A DNA stretch of 64,000 nt from Fredinandcohnia aciditolerans (GCA_003640645.1 QGHH01000003.1:186001-250000), one strand, 5' to 3'. Shown: positions 1 to 9,069, numbered from the stretch's first letter. The notes: generated by a model from the letters alone, not told the origin. A program made the numbers and translations.

Positions 1-379
1 CTGTATTTCGTTTGATTCTTTTATCACTTACATACCCAAATAAGGTTGTCATAAAGATTAGACCAATGACCATAATCGTAATAGATTCAACTAAATAGGA
101 AGAATCCATGCTGAAAAGAACATTCTTTCTAAACCAAGCTTGAAACGGAAGTCCAAAGCCAAGCAATACCGCGAAGAAAAGGATTTTGGTTCGAATACTT
201 TTCCCCTTCATTTTCTTGATGGAGTTGTTAACAAAAAGACGAAGCAAGGCTAGACCTGTACCAATCGCAAAGAATGTGAGTAAAAAGAATTTGATATCTT
301 CATTAAGTAAAAAAGCTTTCAAAATCATAAATAGTGCAGCGATGGATGCTGCGATCATCAATATATAAGATTTTTTCAT
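1..379 (-). CDS. Uncharacterised multi-pass membrane protein, cut by window edge
   Basis: The minus-strand frame starts at an ATG at 379-377 behind a GAGGTG-type ribosome binding site and stays open to position 1, giving 126 residues without a stop. The product is very hydrophobic, with about four membrane segments separated by short basic loops such as NNSIKKMKGK. I recognise no family. It is divergent from the TetR gene at 567, with a perfect palindrome between them, so it is a plausible target of that repressor. The C-terminus lies outside the window. The open frame, site and hydrophobicity make a real gene likely; the function is unknown. Confidence 0.75.
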   Translation of the reverse strand, partial: MKKSYILMIAASIAALFMILKAFLLNEDIKFFLLTFFAIGTGLALLRLFVNNSIKKMKGKSIRTKILFFAVLLGFGLPFQAWFRKNVLFSMDSSYLVESITIMVIGLIFMTTLFGYVSDKRIKRNT

Positions 380-464
380 TGATATTCACCTCAGATTAAT
401 TAAAATTTATAAATTGTAGGGCTAGAAGTCTAGGGCATGTAGATTTCCACTGATTTTGTACCAC

Positions 465-479
465 TCAACATTGTGTTGA
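465..479. promoter_or_regulatory. 15-bp perfect palindrome, candidate TetR operator
   Basis: TCAACA-TTG-TGTTGA is a perfect inverted repeat. It lies between the divergent membrane-protein and TetR genes, where an autoregulatory TetR operator would be expected. Binding is inferred. Confidence 0.45.
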
Positions 480-566
480 TTGCCTTGTTACTTATTTTAT
501 TTTGTTGTTAAAATGAAAGCAATGAACACATTTCTTCAAACTGTTCAGTGGTAGGGAGGAAGTAGC

Positions 567-1154
567 GTGAAATCAATCTATAGTGAAATGAATGAACAAA
601 CAAAAGAAAAAATCCAAAGTAACTTTCTTCAGTTACTACAGAATAAACATTTTATGAATATTACGGTTCGAGATCTAACAACACAGGCGAAGATCAATAG
701 AGGAACCTTTTATTTACATTATGTAGACAAATATGATCTACTTGCTCAAATGGAGGATAGTTTGCTTGATGGACTTGAATTACATTTGCAGCGTATAAAG
801 CCCCAGGACATGCTTTTGGTGGCACAAAAGGGAGAAATTCCTACACTTTCTATTGAGGTATTTCGTTATATTCAAGAGAATGCACACTTATTTGAAGCCT
901 TTTTAGGGGCGAATAACTTAAGTGGATTTCAAAAAAGACTAAAGCAATTTTTCATGAATCACTTTGTTCAGAAAATGGAACAAAATAGGGAGTTCTTTAA
1001 TCACGTGACGATTCCTCAGGATTATTTCTCTTCTTTTGCTATTTCAGCATTTTTAGGGTTAATCGAACAATGGTTGGAAAATAATCTGACTGAAACACCA
1101 GAAGAAATGGCAAATATGTATATCCAAATTATCTTCTTTATTAAGAAGATCTAG
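567..1154 (+). CDS. TetR/AcrR family transcriptional regulator
   Basis: A 195-residue protein. The N-terminal helix-turn-helix spans about residues 10-55, with the family-typical segment INRGTFYLHYVDKYDLL, followed by a divergent helical ligand-binding domain. The start is a GTG at 567, seven bases after GGGAGGA. It probably represses itself and the divergent membrane-protein gene; the palindrome at 465-479 is the candidate site. The ligand cannot be read from the sequence. Confidence 0.88.
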   Translation: MKSIYSEMNEQTKEKIQSNFLQLLQNKHFMNITVRDLTTQAKINRGTFYLHYVDKYDLLAQMEDSLLDGLELHLQRIKPQDMLLVAQKGEIPTLSIEVFRYIQENAHLFEAFLGANNLSGFQKRLKQFFMNHFVQKMEQNREFFNHVTIPQDYFSSFAISAFLGLIEQWLENNLTETPEEMANMYIQIIFFIKKI

Positions 1155-1191
1155 AAGTAGGTCGATGTTAGAGATTTCCCTAAATAAATAA

Positions 1192-1221
1192 CAGCACCCT
1201 CTAGTCAAAAGAGAGGTGCTG
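1192..1221. terminator. Bidirectional terminator hairpin between convergent genes
   Basis: CAGCACC-CTCT pairs with AGAG-A-GGTGCTG (one bulged A). A T-rich tract follows on the minus strand, so it best serves the leftward gene, but it sits between convergent tetR and the 1234 gene. Confidence 0.7.
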
Positions 1222-1233
1222 CATTTATTGACT

Positions 1234-1698
1234 TTAATACTCACCTTTGATGACAAAAAACGAGCCTCGAATTGTTCCAGCTAATTTAGACTTCTGTCTG
1301 GCAAACTTAAACTTACCTTCTAACTCCTTTGGAACCTCCATTCCCTCGGAAAGCTTAAAGCCAACGGCGCGTTTCTTAGGGTCATCAATCGTATACAAAA
1401 CATTCACTCCAAGACCATCTTCATAAAAGACATAGGTCCAGTTAATGTTTTCTACCTGAAAACGTGATGTTTCTAATGGTTTGGCCGCAAATTCAATATC
1501 ACGTTCTTCTTTCAACACTCTGTTCACATAGTCGAGGTTCTCCTGGCTTTCGCTAGCTGGTTTCACGGTAAATGGATGCTTATATTTGTTCATAAAGTAT
1601 CGAGCTTCATGTGCGCGTAAACCAGCTAGTGCATCAGCTACTGGTGAAGACTCCAAACCAACTGTAGATACATTTTTAAAATCAACGATATAGGACAT
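1234..1698 (-). CDS. Uncharacterised protein in the yobU-like operon
   Basis: A 154-residue soluble protein with no signal peptide or membrane segment. The ATG at 1698 is chosen over the one at 1704 because it stands seven bases from GGAGGG, whereas the upstream ATG abuts it. I do not recognise the family; it has a charged, alpha/beta-looking sequence ending in GSFFVIKGEY. It follows the GyrI-like gene by 14 bases on the same strand and is almost certainly co-transcribed with it, so it may share the same small-molecule response. Function unknown. Confidence 0.75.
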   Translation of the reverse strand: MSYIVDFKNVSTVGLESSPVADALAGLRAHEARYFMNKYKHPFTVKPASESQENLDYVNRVLKEERDIEFAAKPLETSRFQVENINWTYVFYEDGLGVNVLYTIDDPKKRAVGFKLSEGMEVPKELEGKFKFARQKSKLAGTIRGSFFVIKGEY

Positions 1699-1712
1699 TT
1701 CCATCCCTCCAC

Positions 1713-2192
1713 TTATTTCTTAACAACCGGAATCCACATTTCGCCAAAGACTACGTTGTCACGCTGTCCCATTTCAACCGAAGTATTTGGGCCACCAACA
1801 TAGGCATAATCCGTTGCTTCTGCTAAAGCCTGACCAAAGGCTATGCCAGTAAGTGTTTGGCTTAATTCTTCAGCCGTTTCCGCTTCACCTTTTACTACTA
1901 GATATGGACCCTCAGGGAACTGGATGACTCTGGTTGCTTCAGGGATTGTTTTCTCTGTCATTACGCCAGCGTAATGCATCATTTTGTTATTTACTGCTTC
2001 GTTTACCGCAAAAATGTAATCATTTGTGGCGATTTCTTTCAAAGTGGCAAGTCTTCCATCTTCTTTAACTTCATGCCAAAAGTCGGCTTTTTCCTTGGTG
2101 ATACCAGCAAAGTCTCTGTAGTCACTCTTAAGCTCTGTTCCGATACCTAACACGATAAAACTGTCTTTTTCTTCAATTGTATAATTCGCCAT
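1713..2192 (-). CDS. GyrI-like small-molecule-binding protein (YobU-like)
   Basis: A 159-residue stand-alone effector-binding domain of the AraC/GyrI-like type, seen in segments such as KEKADFWHEV, MHYAGVMTE and the C-terminal EMWIPVVKK. The ATG at 2192 with AAAGGATGG upstream is chosen; the longer open frame would run over the divergent promoter. It is divergent from a WYL-domain regulator, the arrangement of B. subtilis yobU/yobV. Such proteins bind hydrophobic or cationic compounds and are thought to modulate a regulator or sequester ligands. The specific ligand is unknown. Confidence 0.8.
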   Translation of the reverse strand: MANYTIEEKDSFIVLGIGTELKSDYRDFAGITKEKADFWHEVKEDGRLATLKEIATNDYIFAVNEAVNNKMMHYAGVMTEKTIPEATRVIQFPEGPYLVVKGEAETAEELSQTLTGIAFGQALAEATDYAYVGGPNTSVEMGQRDNVVFGEMWIPVVKK

Positions 2193-2301
2193 TTCAAAAC
2201 CATCCTTTTCAAATAAGATTATCAAACGATTTATCTTTTCACTTGATATGTTTATAATAGCCTTAAACCATGTCAAAAAATGATACTGTTTAGGAGTTGC
2301 C

Positions 2302-3267
2302 ATGAAAAAAGTTGAACGGATTAATATCATCATGCGCTATATTAACAACCGCTCCCATTTTACCATTTCTGAAATCATGAGTGAATTTAACATTTCTCGC
2401 TCGACAGCCATACGGGATATCAGAGAAATTGAGGCGATGGGAATGCCGCTTGTCGCCGAGGTAGGCAGGGATGGTGGTTATTTTGTCATGCATAATTCAG
2501 TCCTTCCCGAGGTTCGCTTTACCAACGATGAAGTGAAAGCACTTTTTATTGCTTTTATGGCCACAAGAAATCAACAACTGCCGTATCTAAAGAGTCGTCA
2601 ATCTTTAGCTGAAAAATTACTTGGACTCATCTCAGAAAGCCAACAGGATGATCTTATTTTGTTAAATCAAATTCTACTATTTGAAGGAACCAACCCGAAC
2701 AATCCCGACTTACTAGATCTTTCGGACCTTCCACATCCCATGTTAGAACAACTCATCCAACATCTTTTATTGGATCGATATTTATTGATTTCCATCGAAG
2801 AAGAGAAGGTGGATAAATCCCATGAAATTTATCTCTTGAACCTATATCGTGAAAAAAGTGTATGGCTCATTGAAGGATTTGAGTTAAAGGAAGAGAAGCG
2901 AAAGATTTTTCCTGTCGATCAGCTCACAAATGTAAAACCGTACATACCGGAAAAACGAATAAGTGAGAAGAAGATAGTAGAAAAACTCAGAAAACAGGAA
3001 GAAGATATTAACTTTGTCCTTGAACTTGGTCCACTAGCAATCGCCCAGTTCAAAAAATATCACCCTTTAAAACTTTCTCTTTCCTATACGGATCCTTTTC
3101 AAACAACAGCCTTTCTAAAGACTAAAGTTGATGTTCATCATTCAGAAGAAGTTAAGGAACTAGCTAATTGGCTTCTTTTTCTAGGTGAGGACATTAAGAT
3201 CAGGGAAGTGCCAAAAGAAGTCATAGCGTATATACAAGAAAGACTATCTATATTTTATTCATCTTGA
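2302..3267 (+). CDS. WYL-domain HTH transcriptional regulator (YobV/YafY family)
   Basis: A 321-residue DeoR-type regulator. The N-terminal helix-turn-helix spans about residues 5-60 (SEFNISRSTAIRDIREIEAMG), followed by a WYL-like ligand-binding domain (YLLNLYREKSVWLIEGFELKE), about residues 155-210, and a C-terminal WCX-like segment. The ATG at 2302 follows TTTAGGAG. It is divergent from the GyrI-like gene at 2192 with 109 bases between, so it probably controls that pair and itself. Confidence 0.88.
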   Translation: MKKVERINIIMRYINNRSHFTISEIMSEFNISRSTAIRDIREIEAMGMPLVAEVGRDGGYFVMHNSVLPEVRFTNDEVKALFIAFMATRNQQLPYLKSRQSLAEKLLGLISESQQDDLILLNQILLFEGTNPNNPDLLDLSDLPHPMLEQLIQHLLLDRYLLISIEEEKVDKSHEIYLLNLYREKSVWLIEGFELKEEKRKIFPVDQLTNVKPYIPEKRISEKKIVEKLRKQEEDINFVLELGPLAIAQFKKYHPLKLSLSYTDPFQTTAFLKTKVDVHHSEEVKELANWLLFLGEDIKIREVPKEVIAYIQERLSIFYSS

Positions 3268-3371
3268 GTGGCAGGTAAAATTAAAAATTTTGGAGACTGT
3301 TATGGAAAGAGTCTTACCAGCATCAGTGGAAGGAGGGAAACAGGAGAGCATCTTAACTCCGTTTCATCATA

Positions 3372-3384
3372 GAAAACGGTTTCC
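3372..3384. promoter_or_regulatory. Upstream LacI-type operator-like site
   Basis: GAAAACGGTTTCC matches the perfect palindrome GAAACCGGTTTC at 3569 except for one base. It lies 197 bases upstream of that site, a distance that would allow looping. Inferred from similarity only. Confidence 0.45.
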
Positions 3385-3498
3385 AAAAGGATTCATTTTA
3401 ATGCTAAAACGCTGGTTTTTTCGAAGACTTTTTGCATAAAACATGTCATTTGAAATAACATCTAGTATAAAAATATTTATAATTTTTTAAAAAATGTC

Positions 3499-3527
3499 TT
3501 GATTTTGCCATTTTAAGAGATTAATAT
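3499..3527 (+). promoter_or_regulatory. SigmaA promoter of the beta-glucoside operon
   Basis: TTGATT (3499-3504) and TAATAT (3522-3527) are 17 bases apart. The expected transcription start falls near 3534, inside the cre box, and the leader carries a LacI-type palindrome. Confidence 0.75.
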
Positions 3528-3531
3528 ATAG

Positions 3532-3546
3532 TTGAAAGCGGATACA
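3532..3546. promoter_or_regulatory. cre box (CcpA site) at the transcription start
   Basis: TTGAAAGCGGATACA fits the cre consensus WTGNAARCGNWWNCA at every constrained position. It overlaps the predicted start of transcription, so carbon catabolite repression by CcpA is expected. Confidence 0.75.
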
Positions 3547-3568
3547 TATTATTTTTTTACCCTTTTAC

Positions 3569-3581
3569 GAAACCGGTTTCC
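3569..3581. promoter_or_regulatory. LacI-family operator palindrome
   Basis: GAAACCGGTTTC is a perfect 12-base palindrome with the central CG typical of LacI-family operators. It lies about 35 bases downstream of the predicted start, a roadblock position. The LacI gene at 7033 in the same operon is the likely reader. Confidence 0.7.
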
Positions 3582-3678
3582 AAAACAATTCTATTACCAT
3601 AAGGGGGTGTTCATCTCTATATCGAATCATAGAAGTATTGAAATCTTAGTAAATACTAATTATTTGGGGGGCATTCAC

Positions 3679-4983
3679 GTGAAACGTATGAAAAAATTTG
3701 CTGCTCTTGGTTTATCATCTATGCTTGCACTTTCCTTAGCGGCTTGTAGTGGAGATAATGCTGAAAAGTCTAGTAGTACAAATGATGATGGCGGGAAAAA
3801 GGAACAAATTACGTTAGACTTCTGGACGTTTGGTGCAACTGGGTATGAAGATTTAGCGAAGGAATACGAAAAAGAAAATCCAAACATTAAAATTAAAGTT
3901 AAAGCATCTGAAACAGCCGATCATCATGATGCACTCTTTACGTCATTATCTGCTGGAAGTGGCGCACCTGATATCGCGATGCTTGAAATTGATCAATTTG
4001 ACCGTTTTAAAGTTGCTCAAGATCGATTCGCTAACCTTTATGATTATGGTGCAAATGATGTGAAGGATCAGTACTTAGATTGGAAATGGGAAGTTGGAGA
4101 AAATGCGGATGGCGATTTCTTATTTGGTCTTCCAACGGATATCGGTCCTAAAGCGTTGTACTACCGCACCGATTTATTCGAGCAAGCTGGACTTCCAACA
4201 GGTCCAGATGAGGTGGCATCGCTTATTAATTCACCGAAAGCATTTGAAGAAGCTGGCTTGAAGATTAAAGAAAAAACGGGAATGCCTTTTGTGGATAGTA
4301 TTGAAATGGCATATCGTGCATACTTAGATGCTGCTAAGACAGCTTATTTAACTCCTGATAATGAATTAAATCTTGGTGCAGATAGTGAAGTAAAAAAAGC
4401 ATACGACTATGCTGTACACCTAAATGATATTGGCATCGTTGGGAAATATGAAATGTGGAGTCCTGAGTGGGCGAACGCTGTTAACAAGGGTGAGTTTGCT
4501 GCTGAGTTAGGTGCAGGTTGGTTAAAAGGCTGGATGGAAGGAAATGCTCCTGATGCTGTAGGTAAATGGAAAGTCGCTACATTGCCAACAGAATTTGCAG
4601 CTAACTGGGGTGGTTCATATATCGCAGTGCCAAAAGAAACAAAACATGCACAAGAAGCGTACGATTTTATTGAATGGCTCGTATCACCAGACAATCAATT
4701 GAAATCCTTCCAAAGCCATGGGCTATTCCCATCTGCTCATGCCGTTTATGATATGGAAGAGTTCAAGTCAAATCAAGATGAATTCTTTGGTGGGCAAGCG
4801 TCTGCTCCAGTATTTGCTGAAGCTGCTCAAGATATCGCGGGTATTGGATTTAAAGGTGAAAAGTACTTCCCGGTTCATAATGAAATCTTAAATGCACTTA
4901 AAAATGTTCAAAACGAAGGTGCAGACCCAGAAAAAGAATGGGAAGCTGCTGTGAAGCGTGCAGAAGATTTAATGAAACGATAA
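3679..4983 (+). CDS. ABC transporter sugar-binding lipoprotein
   Basis: A 434-residue family 1 extracellular solute-binding protein with signal peptide and lipobox LAAC (Cys about residue 23), so it is lipid-anchored outside the membrane. The mature part begins with LDFWTFGATGYEDLAKEY, typical of MalE-like sugar receptors. I choose GTG 3679, seven bases after GGGGGG; the longer frame from 3532 would put the signal peptide inside the protein. First gene of the operon; the permeases and a phospho-beta-glucosidase downstream point to cellobiose or another beta-glucoside as ligand (inferred). Confidence 0.9.
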   Translation: MKRMKKFAALGLSSMLALSLAACSGDNAEKSSSTNDDGGKKEQITLDFWTFGATGYEDLAKEYEKENPNIKIKVKASETADHHDALFTSLSAGSGAPDIAMLEIDQFDRFKVAQDRFANLYDYGANDVKDQYLDWKWEVGENADGDFLFGLPTDIGPKALYYRTDLFEQAGLPTGPDEVASLINSPKAFEEAGLKIKEKTGMPFVDSIEMAYRAYLDAAKTAYLTPDNELNLGADSEVKKAYDYAVHLNDIGIVGKYEMWSPEWANAVNKGEFAAELGAGWLKGWMEGNAPDAVGKWKVATLPTEFAANWGGSYIAVPKETKHAQEAYDFIEWLVSPDNQLKSFQSHGLFPSAHAVYDMEEFKSNQDEFFGGQASAPVFAEAAQDIAGIGFKGEKYFPVHNEILNALKNVQNEGADPEKEWEAAVKRAEDLMKR

Positions 4984-5023
4984 TCTAGTAGACTTCTACG
5001 TTACTAGCATAATCAAATGATCT

Positions 5024-5049
5024 GGTCGGCTTATGAAAGTAGGCCGACC
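5024..5049 (+). other. Intercistronic hairpin after the binding-protein gene
   Basis: GGTCGGC and GCCGACC form a 7-bp stem with a 12-base loop and no T tract. Such hairpins after solute-binding-protein genes usually protect the upstream mRNA and lower expression of the permeases. Confidence 0.6.
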
Positions 5050-5131
5050 ATCCTCACATAAACACTTGTGAATGGTGAACAGACGTAGAAGTTGTAGCCT
5101 ATTCTATCTGAAACAGAAAAGAGGCGTGAAA

Positions 5132-6097
5132 ATGAATCCGATCAGTAAGAAAGTATCAATCAATAATGTACCAATCGTAAGGAAAAAGAAATTCAGATCT
5201 GAAGAAAAGAAAGATATGATTTCAGGATATTTATACATAGCGCCTTTCTTTATCATTTTTGCCATTATTGGGCTTTACCCAGCTTTATTTAGTTTTTACC
5301 TAGCCTTCCAAAAATGGAACGGGTTAAGCCCGATGACGTTTAATGGATTAGCTAATTTTGAACTCGTGTTGACCGACCCACTGTTTTGGAAATCAGTCTA
5401 TAACACGATCGTAATGGGGATTATGGGTACGGCCCCACAATTACTTGTTGGTCTTATTCTTGCCTACTTATTAAATATGACGTTTCTTAAGTTTAAAGGA
5501 TTTTTTCGAGTCACGATTTTTATGCCCTATTTAACGTCAATGGTGGCAGTAGCCCTTATCTTTAGTGTGTTGTTTAGTAATCATGAATCTTCACTTGCCA
5601 ATTATGTGCTAACTCATTTCTTTGGACTGGATCCTATCGCTTGGGCCGCATCGGAATGGGGAACGAAAATTGCCATATCAATCATGGTGTTCTGGAGATG
5701 GGTAGGGTACAATACCATCATTTATTTAGCAGGGATTCAAAGTATACCGAATGATTTATACGAGGCAGCTACTGTCGATGGTGCCAATAAGTTTCAACAG
5801 CTCTTGTATATTACAATCCCAATGATGAAGCCGTTTATCATCCTAACTGTCTTCACTTCAACCGTTGGCGCCATGCAATTATTCTCTGAACCTACTGTTT
5901 TCTTAGGTGCGGATGCTTTTACAAGGGATGAAGCGATGACGATTGTGATGTACCTATACCGAGATGCGTTTCGATTACAGTCATTTGGAACAGCTTCAGC
6001 AACAGCGATAATACTGTTAGTCATCATTTCTGTGTTTGCTGTCCTTAATATTAGATTAACGCAAGGCTTTGGAAGAAAGAGGGGTGTCAGTAAATGA
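5132..6097 (+). CDS. ABC sugar permease, MalF-type
   Basis: A 321-residue integral membrane protein with about six helices and the cytoplasmic EAA loop (LYEAATVDGANKFQQ) that docks the ATPase. The ATG at 5132 follows AGAGGCG; the ORF could begin at 5072 but that extension lacks a binding site. Its last codons overlap the next permease gene by ATGA. It forms the translocation channel with the 6094 product. No ATPase gene is present in the operon. Confidence 0.9.
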   Translation: MNPISKKVSINNVPIVRKKKFRSEEKKDMISGYLYIAPFFIIFAIIGLYPALFSFYLAFQKWNGLSPMTFNGLANFELVLTDPLFWKSVYNTIVMGIMGTAPQLLVGLILAYLLNMTFLKFKGFFRVTIFMPYLTSMVAVALIFSVLFSNHESSLANYVLTHFFGLDPIAWAASEWGTKIAISIMVFWRWVGYNTIIYLAGIQSIPNDLYEAATVDGANKFQQLLYITIPMMKPFIILTVFTSTVGAMQLFSEPTVFLGADAFTRDEAMTIVMYLYRDAFRLQSFGTASATAIILLVIISVFAVLNIRLTQGFGRKRGVSK

Positions 6098-6945
6098 GTA
6101 CTGTAGCAAAGAAAAAACGAAAAAAGATTTCCGTAAGCAGAACACTTGTATATTTGTTTTTACTCATTGCGGCTGTCCTCTCCTTGTTTCCATTTTATTG
6201 GATGTTCGTGATGGCGACACGGCCTAGTGCTGCATACAACAGTATTCCTCCAACTTTAACACCAGGAACAATGTTAGTTGAAAATTTTAAGAAGGTACTT
6301 AATCAAATTGACTTCTTCGGTGGAATGTGGAATTCGTTTGTACTGTGCGCAGTTGTTACAATCGTCGTACTCTTTATTAGTTCATTAGCAGGCTTTGCGT
6401 TTGCAAAGTTTAAATTTCCAGGCAAAAACATATTCTTTGTTGCCATCTTAGTAACGATGATCATACCGCCACAGCTAGGATTAATTCCTCAATATTTCTT
6501 AATTTCAAAAGCAGGGCTTCTGGATACATTACCAGGGGTTATGATTTTATTCTTTTTAAATCCATTAGGAATCTTTCTGATGCGACAGTATATTACTGAA
6601 GCCGTTCCGGATGAATTGATTGAAGCTGCGAAATTAGATGGATGTTCGAACTTCCGTATTTACAGAGGAATTGTTTTACCGATTATTTTACCAGCATTTG
6701 CGACGCTTGGTATCATTGTCTTTACAGCCGTTTGGGGAGAATTCCTCTGGCAGTTTACAGTATTACGTGATCCAGAAATGTATACCATTCAAGTTGCATT
6801 GGCACAATTGAGCAATACGCATAATGTTGATTTCGGTATGATTTTATCTGGTGTATTCTGGGCTACGGTTCCATTATTAATTATTTTCTTATTATTTAAC
6901 CGATTGTTTATTTCAAGTATTACGGAGGGGTCCGTAAAATCATGA
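6094..6945 (+). CDS. ABC sugar permease, MalG-type
   Basis: A 283-residue partner permease with a basic N-terminus, about six membrane helices and the EAA loop LIEAAKLDGCSNFRIYRGI. Translation is coupled to the upstream permease through an ATGA overlap. It ends with a C-terminal ITEGSVKS tail typical of this family. An 87-base gap without an obvious promoter separates it from the LacI gene. Confidence 0.9.
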   Translation: MSTVAKKKRKKISVSRTLVYLFLLIAAVLSLFPFYWMFVMATRPSAAYNSIPPTLTPGTMLVENFKKVLNQIDFFGGMWNSFVLCAVVTIVVLFISSLAGFAFAKFKFPGKNIFFVAILVTMIIPPQLGLIPQYFLISKAGLLDTLPGVMILFFLNPLGIFLMRQYITEAVPDELIEAAKLDGCSNFRIYRGIVLPIILPAFATLGIIVFTAVWGEFLWQFTVLRDPEMYTIQVALAQLSNTHNVDFGMILSGVFWATVPLLIIFLLFNRLFISSITEGSVKS

Positions 6946-7032
6946 ATTTTCCTGCCAAGCTATTGTTTCACTCTGTAACTCTTAGTAATCTAGCAGTAGG
7001 AAGATTTTTAACGGAATAGAAGGGATAACACG

Positions 7033-8058
7033 ATGAGTTTAACGATAAAAGACATTGCACAAATGGCAGGAGTTTCTCAGGCAACCGTTTCAAAGGTGAT
7101 CAATAATTACGGTGGGATAAGTGAGAAAACAAAAAGTAAAGTCCTGACGGTTATTAATGATATGGGGTATGCGCCTAACTTTTCAGCTCGTGCACTAGCA
7201 ACAAAAAAATCCAATCTGATTGGTCTAATCTATGCTGGTAAGATCAATGTTGATATGACGCATCCCTATTTCAATGAGGTAATTTCTACCTTTAAGAAAA
7301 ATATTGGATTACTAGGCTACGATATCTTAATGTTTTCCAACGAACATTTTCTACAAGATCAAGGCAGTTATTTAGCTAGATGCAAGCATTTTAACGTGGA
7401 TGGCTGTTTAATTATTGCAGGTGAAAAAGTAGAGGATGCGACCTATGAGCTTGCGGAAAGCGGTTTCCCTTGTATAGGAATCGATATTGAATTGACAGGA
7501 CCTAGGGCTAGCTATGTCATAACAGATAATGAGAATTTATCACGAAAAGTGGTTGAACATTTTTATTTGAATTCGATTCGGAAAATTGGCTTTATCGGCG
7601 GAATGAGAGATTCTGTCATTTCGAATTACCGGTTGGAAGGTTTTAATAATGCGATTACTCAGTTTGGTCTTGAGAAAAGAGACGAGTGGATCCAATACGG
7701 TGACTATAATGAGGAAAGTGGTTATCGTTGCATGAAGGAAATACTAAGGTTGAAGGATTATCCAGAAGCTATTTTCGCTGCATCAGACTTAATGGCACTA
7801 GGTGCGATCAGGGCTATTAAAGAAGCTGGATTACAAGTTCCACGTGATATAAGAGTGGTTGGATGTGATGACATTGCGGCTTGCCGATATAGTGATCCTG
7901 CCTTAAGCACAGTGAAACAGGAGAAGGAGAAAATCGGAAAGCTTTCCGCTTACATGTTAAATGATTTGATTGAAGGAAAATCAAAATTAAAACCTGTGTT
8001 TACAGACTCTGAAGTGATCGTTAGGGATTCGTGTGGCACGAAGAAAGCCTTCTGGTAA
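7033..8058 (+). CDS. LacI-family repressor of the beta-glucoside operon
   Basis: A 341-residue regulator. The N-terminal helix-turn-helix (TIKDIAQMAGVSQATVSKV) and hinge region (residues about 3-60) are followed by a periplasmic-binding-like sensor domain. It is encoded inside the operon it probably controls, between the transporter and the catabolic genes. The palindrome at 3569-3581 is the likely operator. A further similar sequence (GAAAGCGGTTTCC, 7456-7468) lies inside this gene. Confidence 0.9.
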   Translation: MSLTIKDIAQMAGVSQATVSKVINNYGGISEKTKSKVLTVINDMGYAPNFSARALATKKSNLIGLIYAGKINVDMTHPYFNEVISTFKKNIGLLGYDILMFSNEHFLQDQGSYLARCKHFNVDGCLIIAGEKVEDATYELAESGFPCIGIDIELTGPRASYVITDNENLSRKVVEHFYLNSIRKIGFIGGMRDSVISNYRLEGFNNAITQFGLEKRDEWIQYGDYNEESGYRCMKEILRLKDYPEAIFAASDLMALGAIRAIKEAGLQVPRDIRVVGCDDIAACRYSDPALSTVKQEKEKIGKLSAYMLNDLIEGKSKLKPVFTDSEVIVRDSCGTKKAFW

Positions 8059-8133
8059 ATTCAGATTATCTTGACTGAATTTAGTAGAAAAAGAAGAACA
8101 ACAAGAATGGATGAGGTGTAAGGGGGGGTTACG

Positions 8134-9069
8134 GTGAACTATTATGCAGTTTTTGATGTTGGTGGTTCCACAATCAAATATTCCCTTATGGATGAAAGAT
8201 GTGGTTTTTTGGAGAAGTCTTTTCTTCCAACACCGAAAGATGGCATTGACTCTTTTATAGATGCGATTGATTCAGTGGTGAAGGAATTTCAAAAAAGTCA
8301 TGTTCTACGTGGCATCACCTTAAGTATGCCTGGAGCTGTAGATGTGGAATCTGGATATATTAAAGGTTTTACGGCGATTCCATATATACATGGTCCCAAT
8401 ATAAAGGAATTAATTCAAGAACGAACGGAACTTCCGGTCGAGCTTGAAAACGATGCGAATTGTGCGGGATTAGCGGAAGGATGGATTGGTGCTGCGAAAG
8501 ATGTCAATGACTATATTTGCATTGTGATTGGTACTGGAATCGGCGGAGCACTTGTCCTTGATAAAAAAGTTCGACGTGGAAAGAATCTATTCGGCGGTGA
8601 ATTTGGCTATATGATTCTCGAAGATTATTTGAATCAACCAATCGGGGAAACTTGGAGTTCGCTTGCCGCTACGTTTGGCTTAGTTATGCAGGTCGCAAAG
8701 CGTAAAAACCTAGATCCACATACACTTGATGGGCTAAAAGTATTTGAAATGGCGGATGAAGGCGACCTCGAAGTACAAGATGAAATTGATAAGTTTATTA
8801 AACGCTTGGCAGTCGGGGTTTATAACTTGCAATACATCATTGATCCAGAAAAAATACTAATTGGAGGCGCCATTAGTAATCGGGAAGGTTTTATTGATCA
8901 AATTAATGAAAAGCTTAAGGTGATGAAGCCAAATGACGAATGTATCGACATTCAAATCTATCCATGCCAATTTGGTAATGACTCAAATTTAATTGGCGCG
9001 CTATGCCATTTTTTACAAAGAGAATCATCACGATTCAGTTTTGAATCAACTAGTTGTTCGTTTAAATGA
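8134..9069 (+). CDS. ROK-family kinase, BglK (beta-glucoside kinase)-like
   Basis: A 311-residue ASKHA-fold kinase. The phosphate-1 loop FDVGGSTIKYS lies at the N-terminus, with catalytic Asp in LENDANC and the glycine loop IGTGIGGAL near residue 135. The usual ROK zinc motif CGCGxxGCxE is missing; instead it has GGEFGYMIL, as in the beta-glucoside kinase BglK. Together with a 6-phospho-beta-glucosidase 15 bases downstream this suggests ATP-dependent phosphorylation of an imported beta-disaccharide at O6. GTG start at 8134 after a G-rich binding site. A plain glucokinase role remains possible. Confidence 0.75.
   Translation: MNYYAVFDVGGSTIKYSLMDERCGFLEKSFLPTPKDGIDSFIDAIDSVVKEFQKSHVLRGITLSMPGAVDVESGYIKGFTAIPYIHGPNIKELIQERTELPVELENDANCAGLAEGWIGAAKDVNDYICIVIGTGIGGALVLDKKVRRGKNLFGGEFGYMILEDYLNQPIGETWSSLAATFGLVMQVAKRKNLDPHTLDGLKVFEMADEGDLEVQDEIDKFIKRLAVGVYNLQYIIDPEKILIGGAISNREGFIDQINEKLKVMKPNDECIDIQIYPCQFGNDSNLIGALCHFLQRESSRFSFESTSCSFK

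Noticed and set aside
186-368. Plus-strand open frame of 60 residues at the window start
   Set aside because: It lies antisense to the minus-strand membrane-protein gene (1-379), which has a good ribosome binding site and strongly hydrophobic product.
3532-3678. N-terminal extension of the first sugar receptor
   Set aside because: It would run over the cre box and operator, has no ribosome binding site and would bury the lipoprotein signal peptide.
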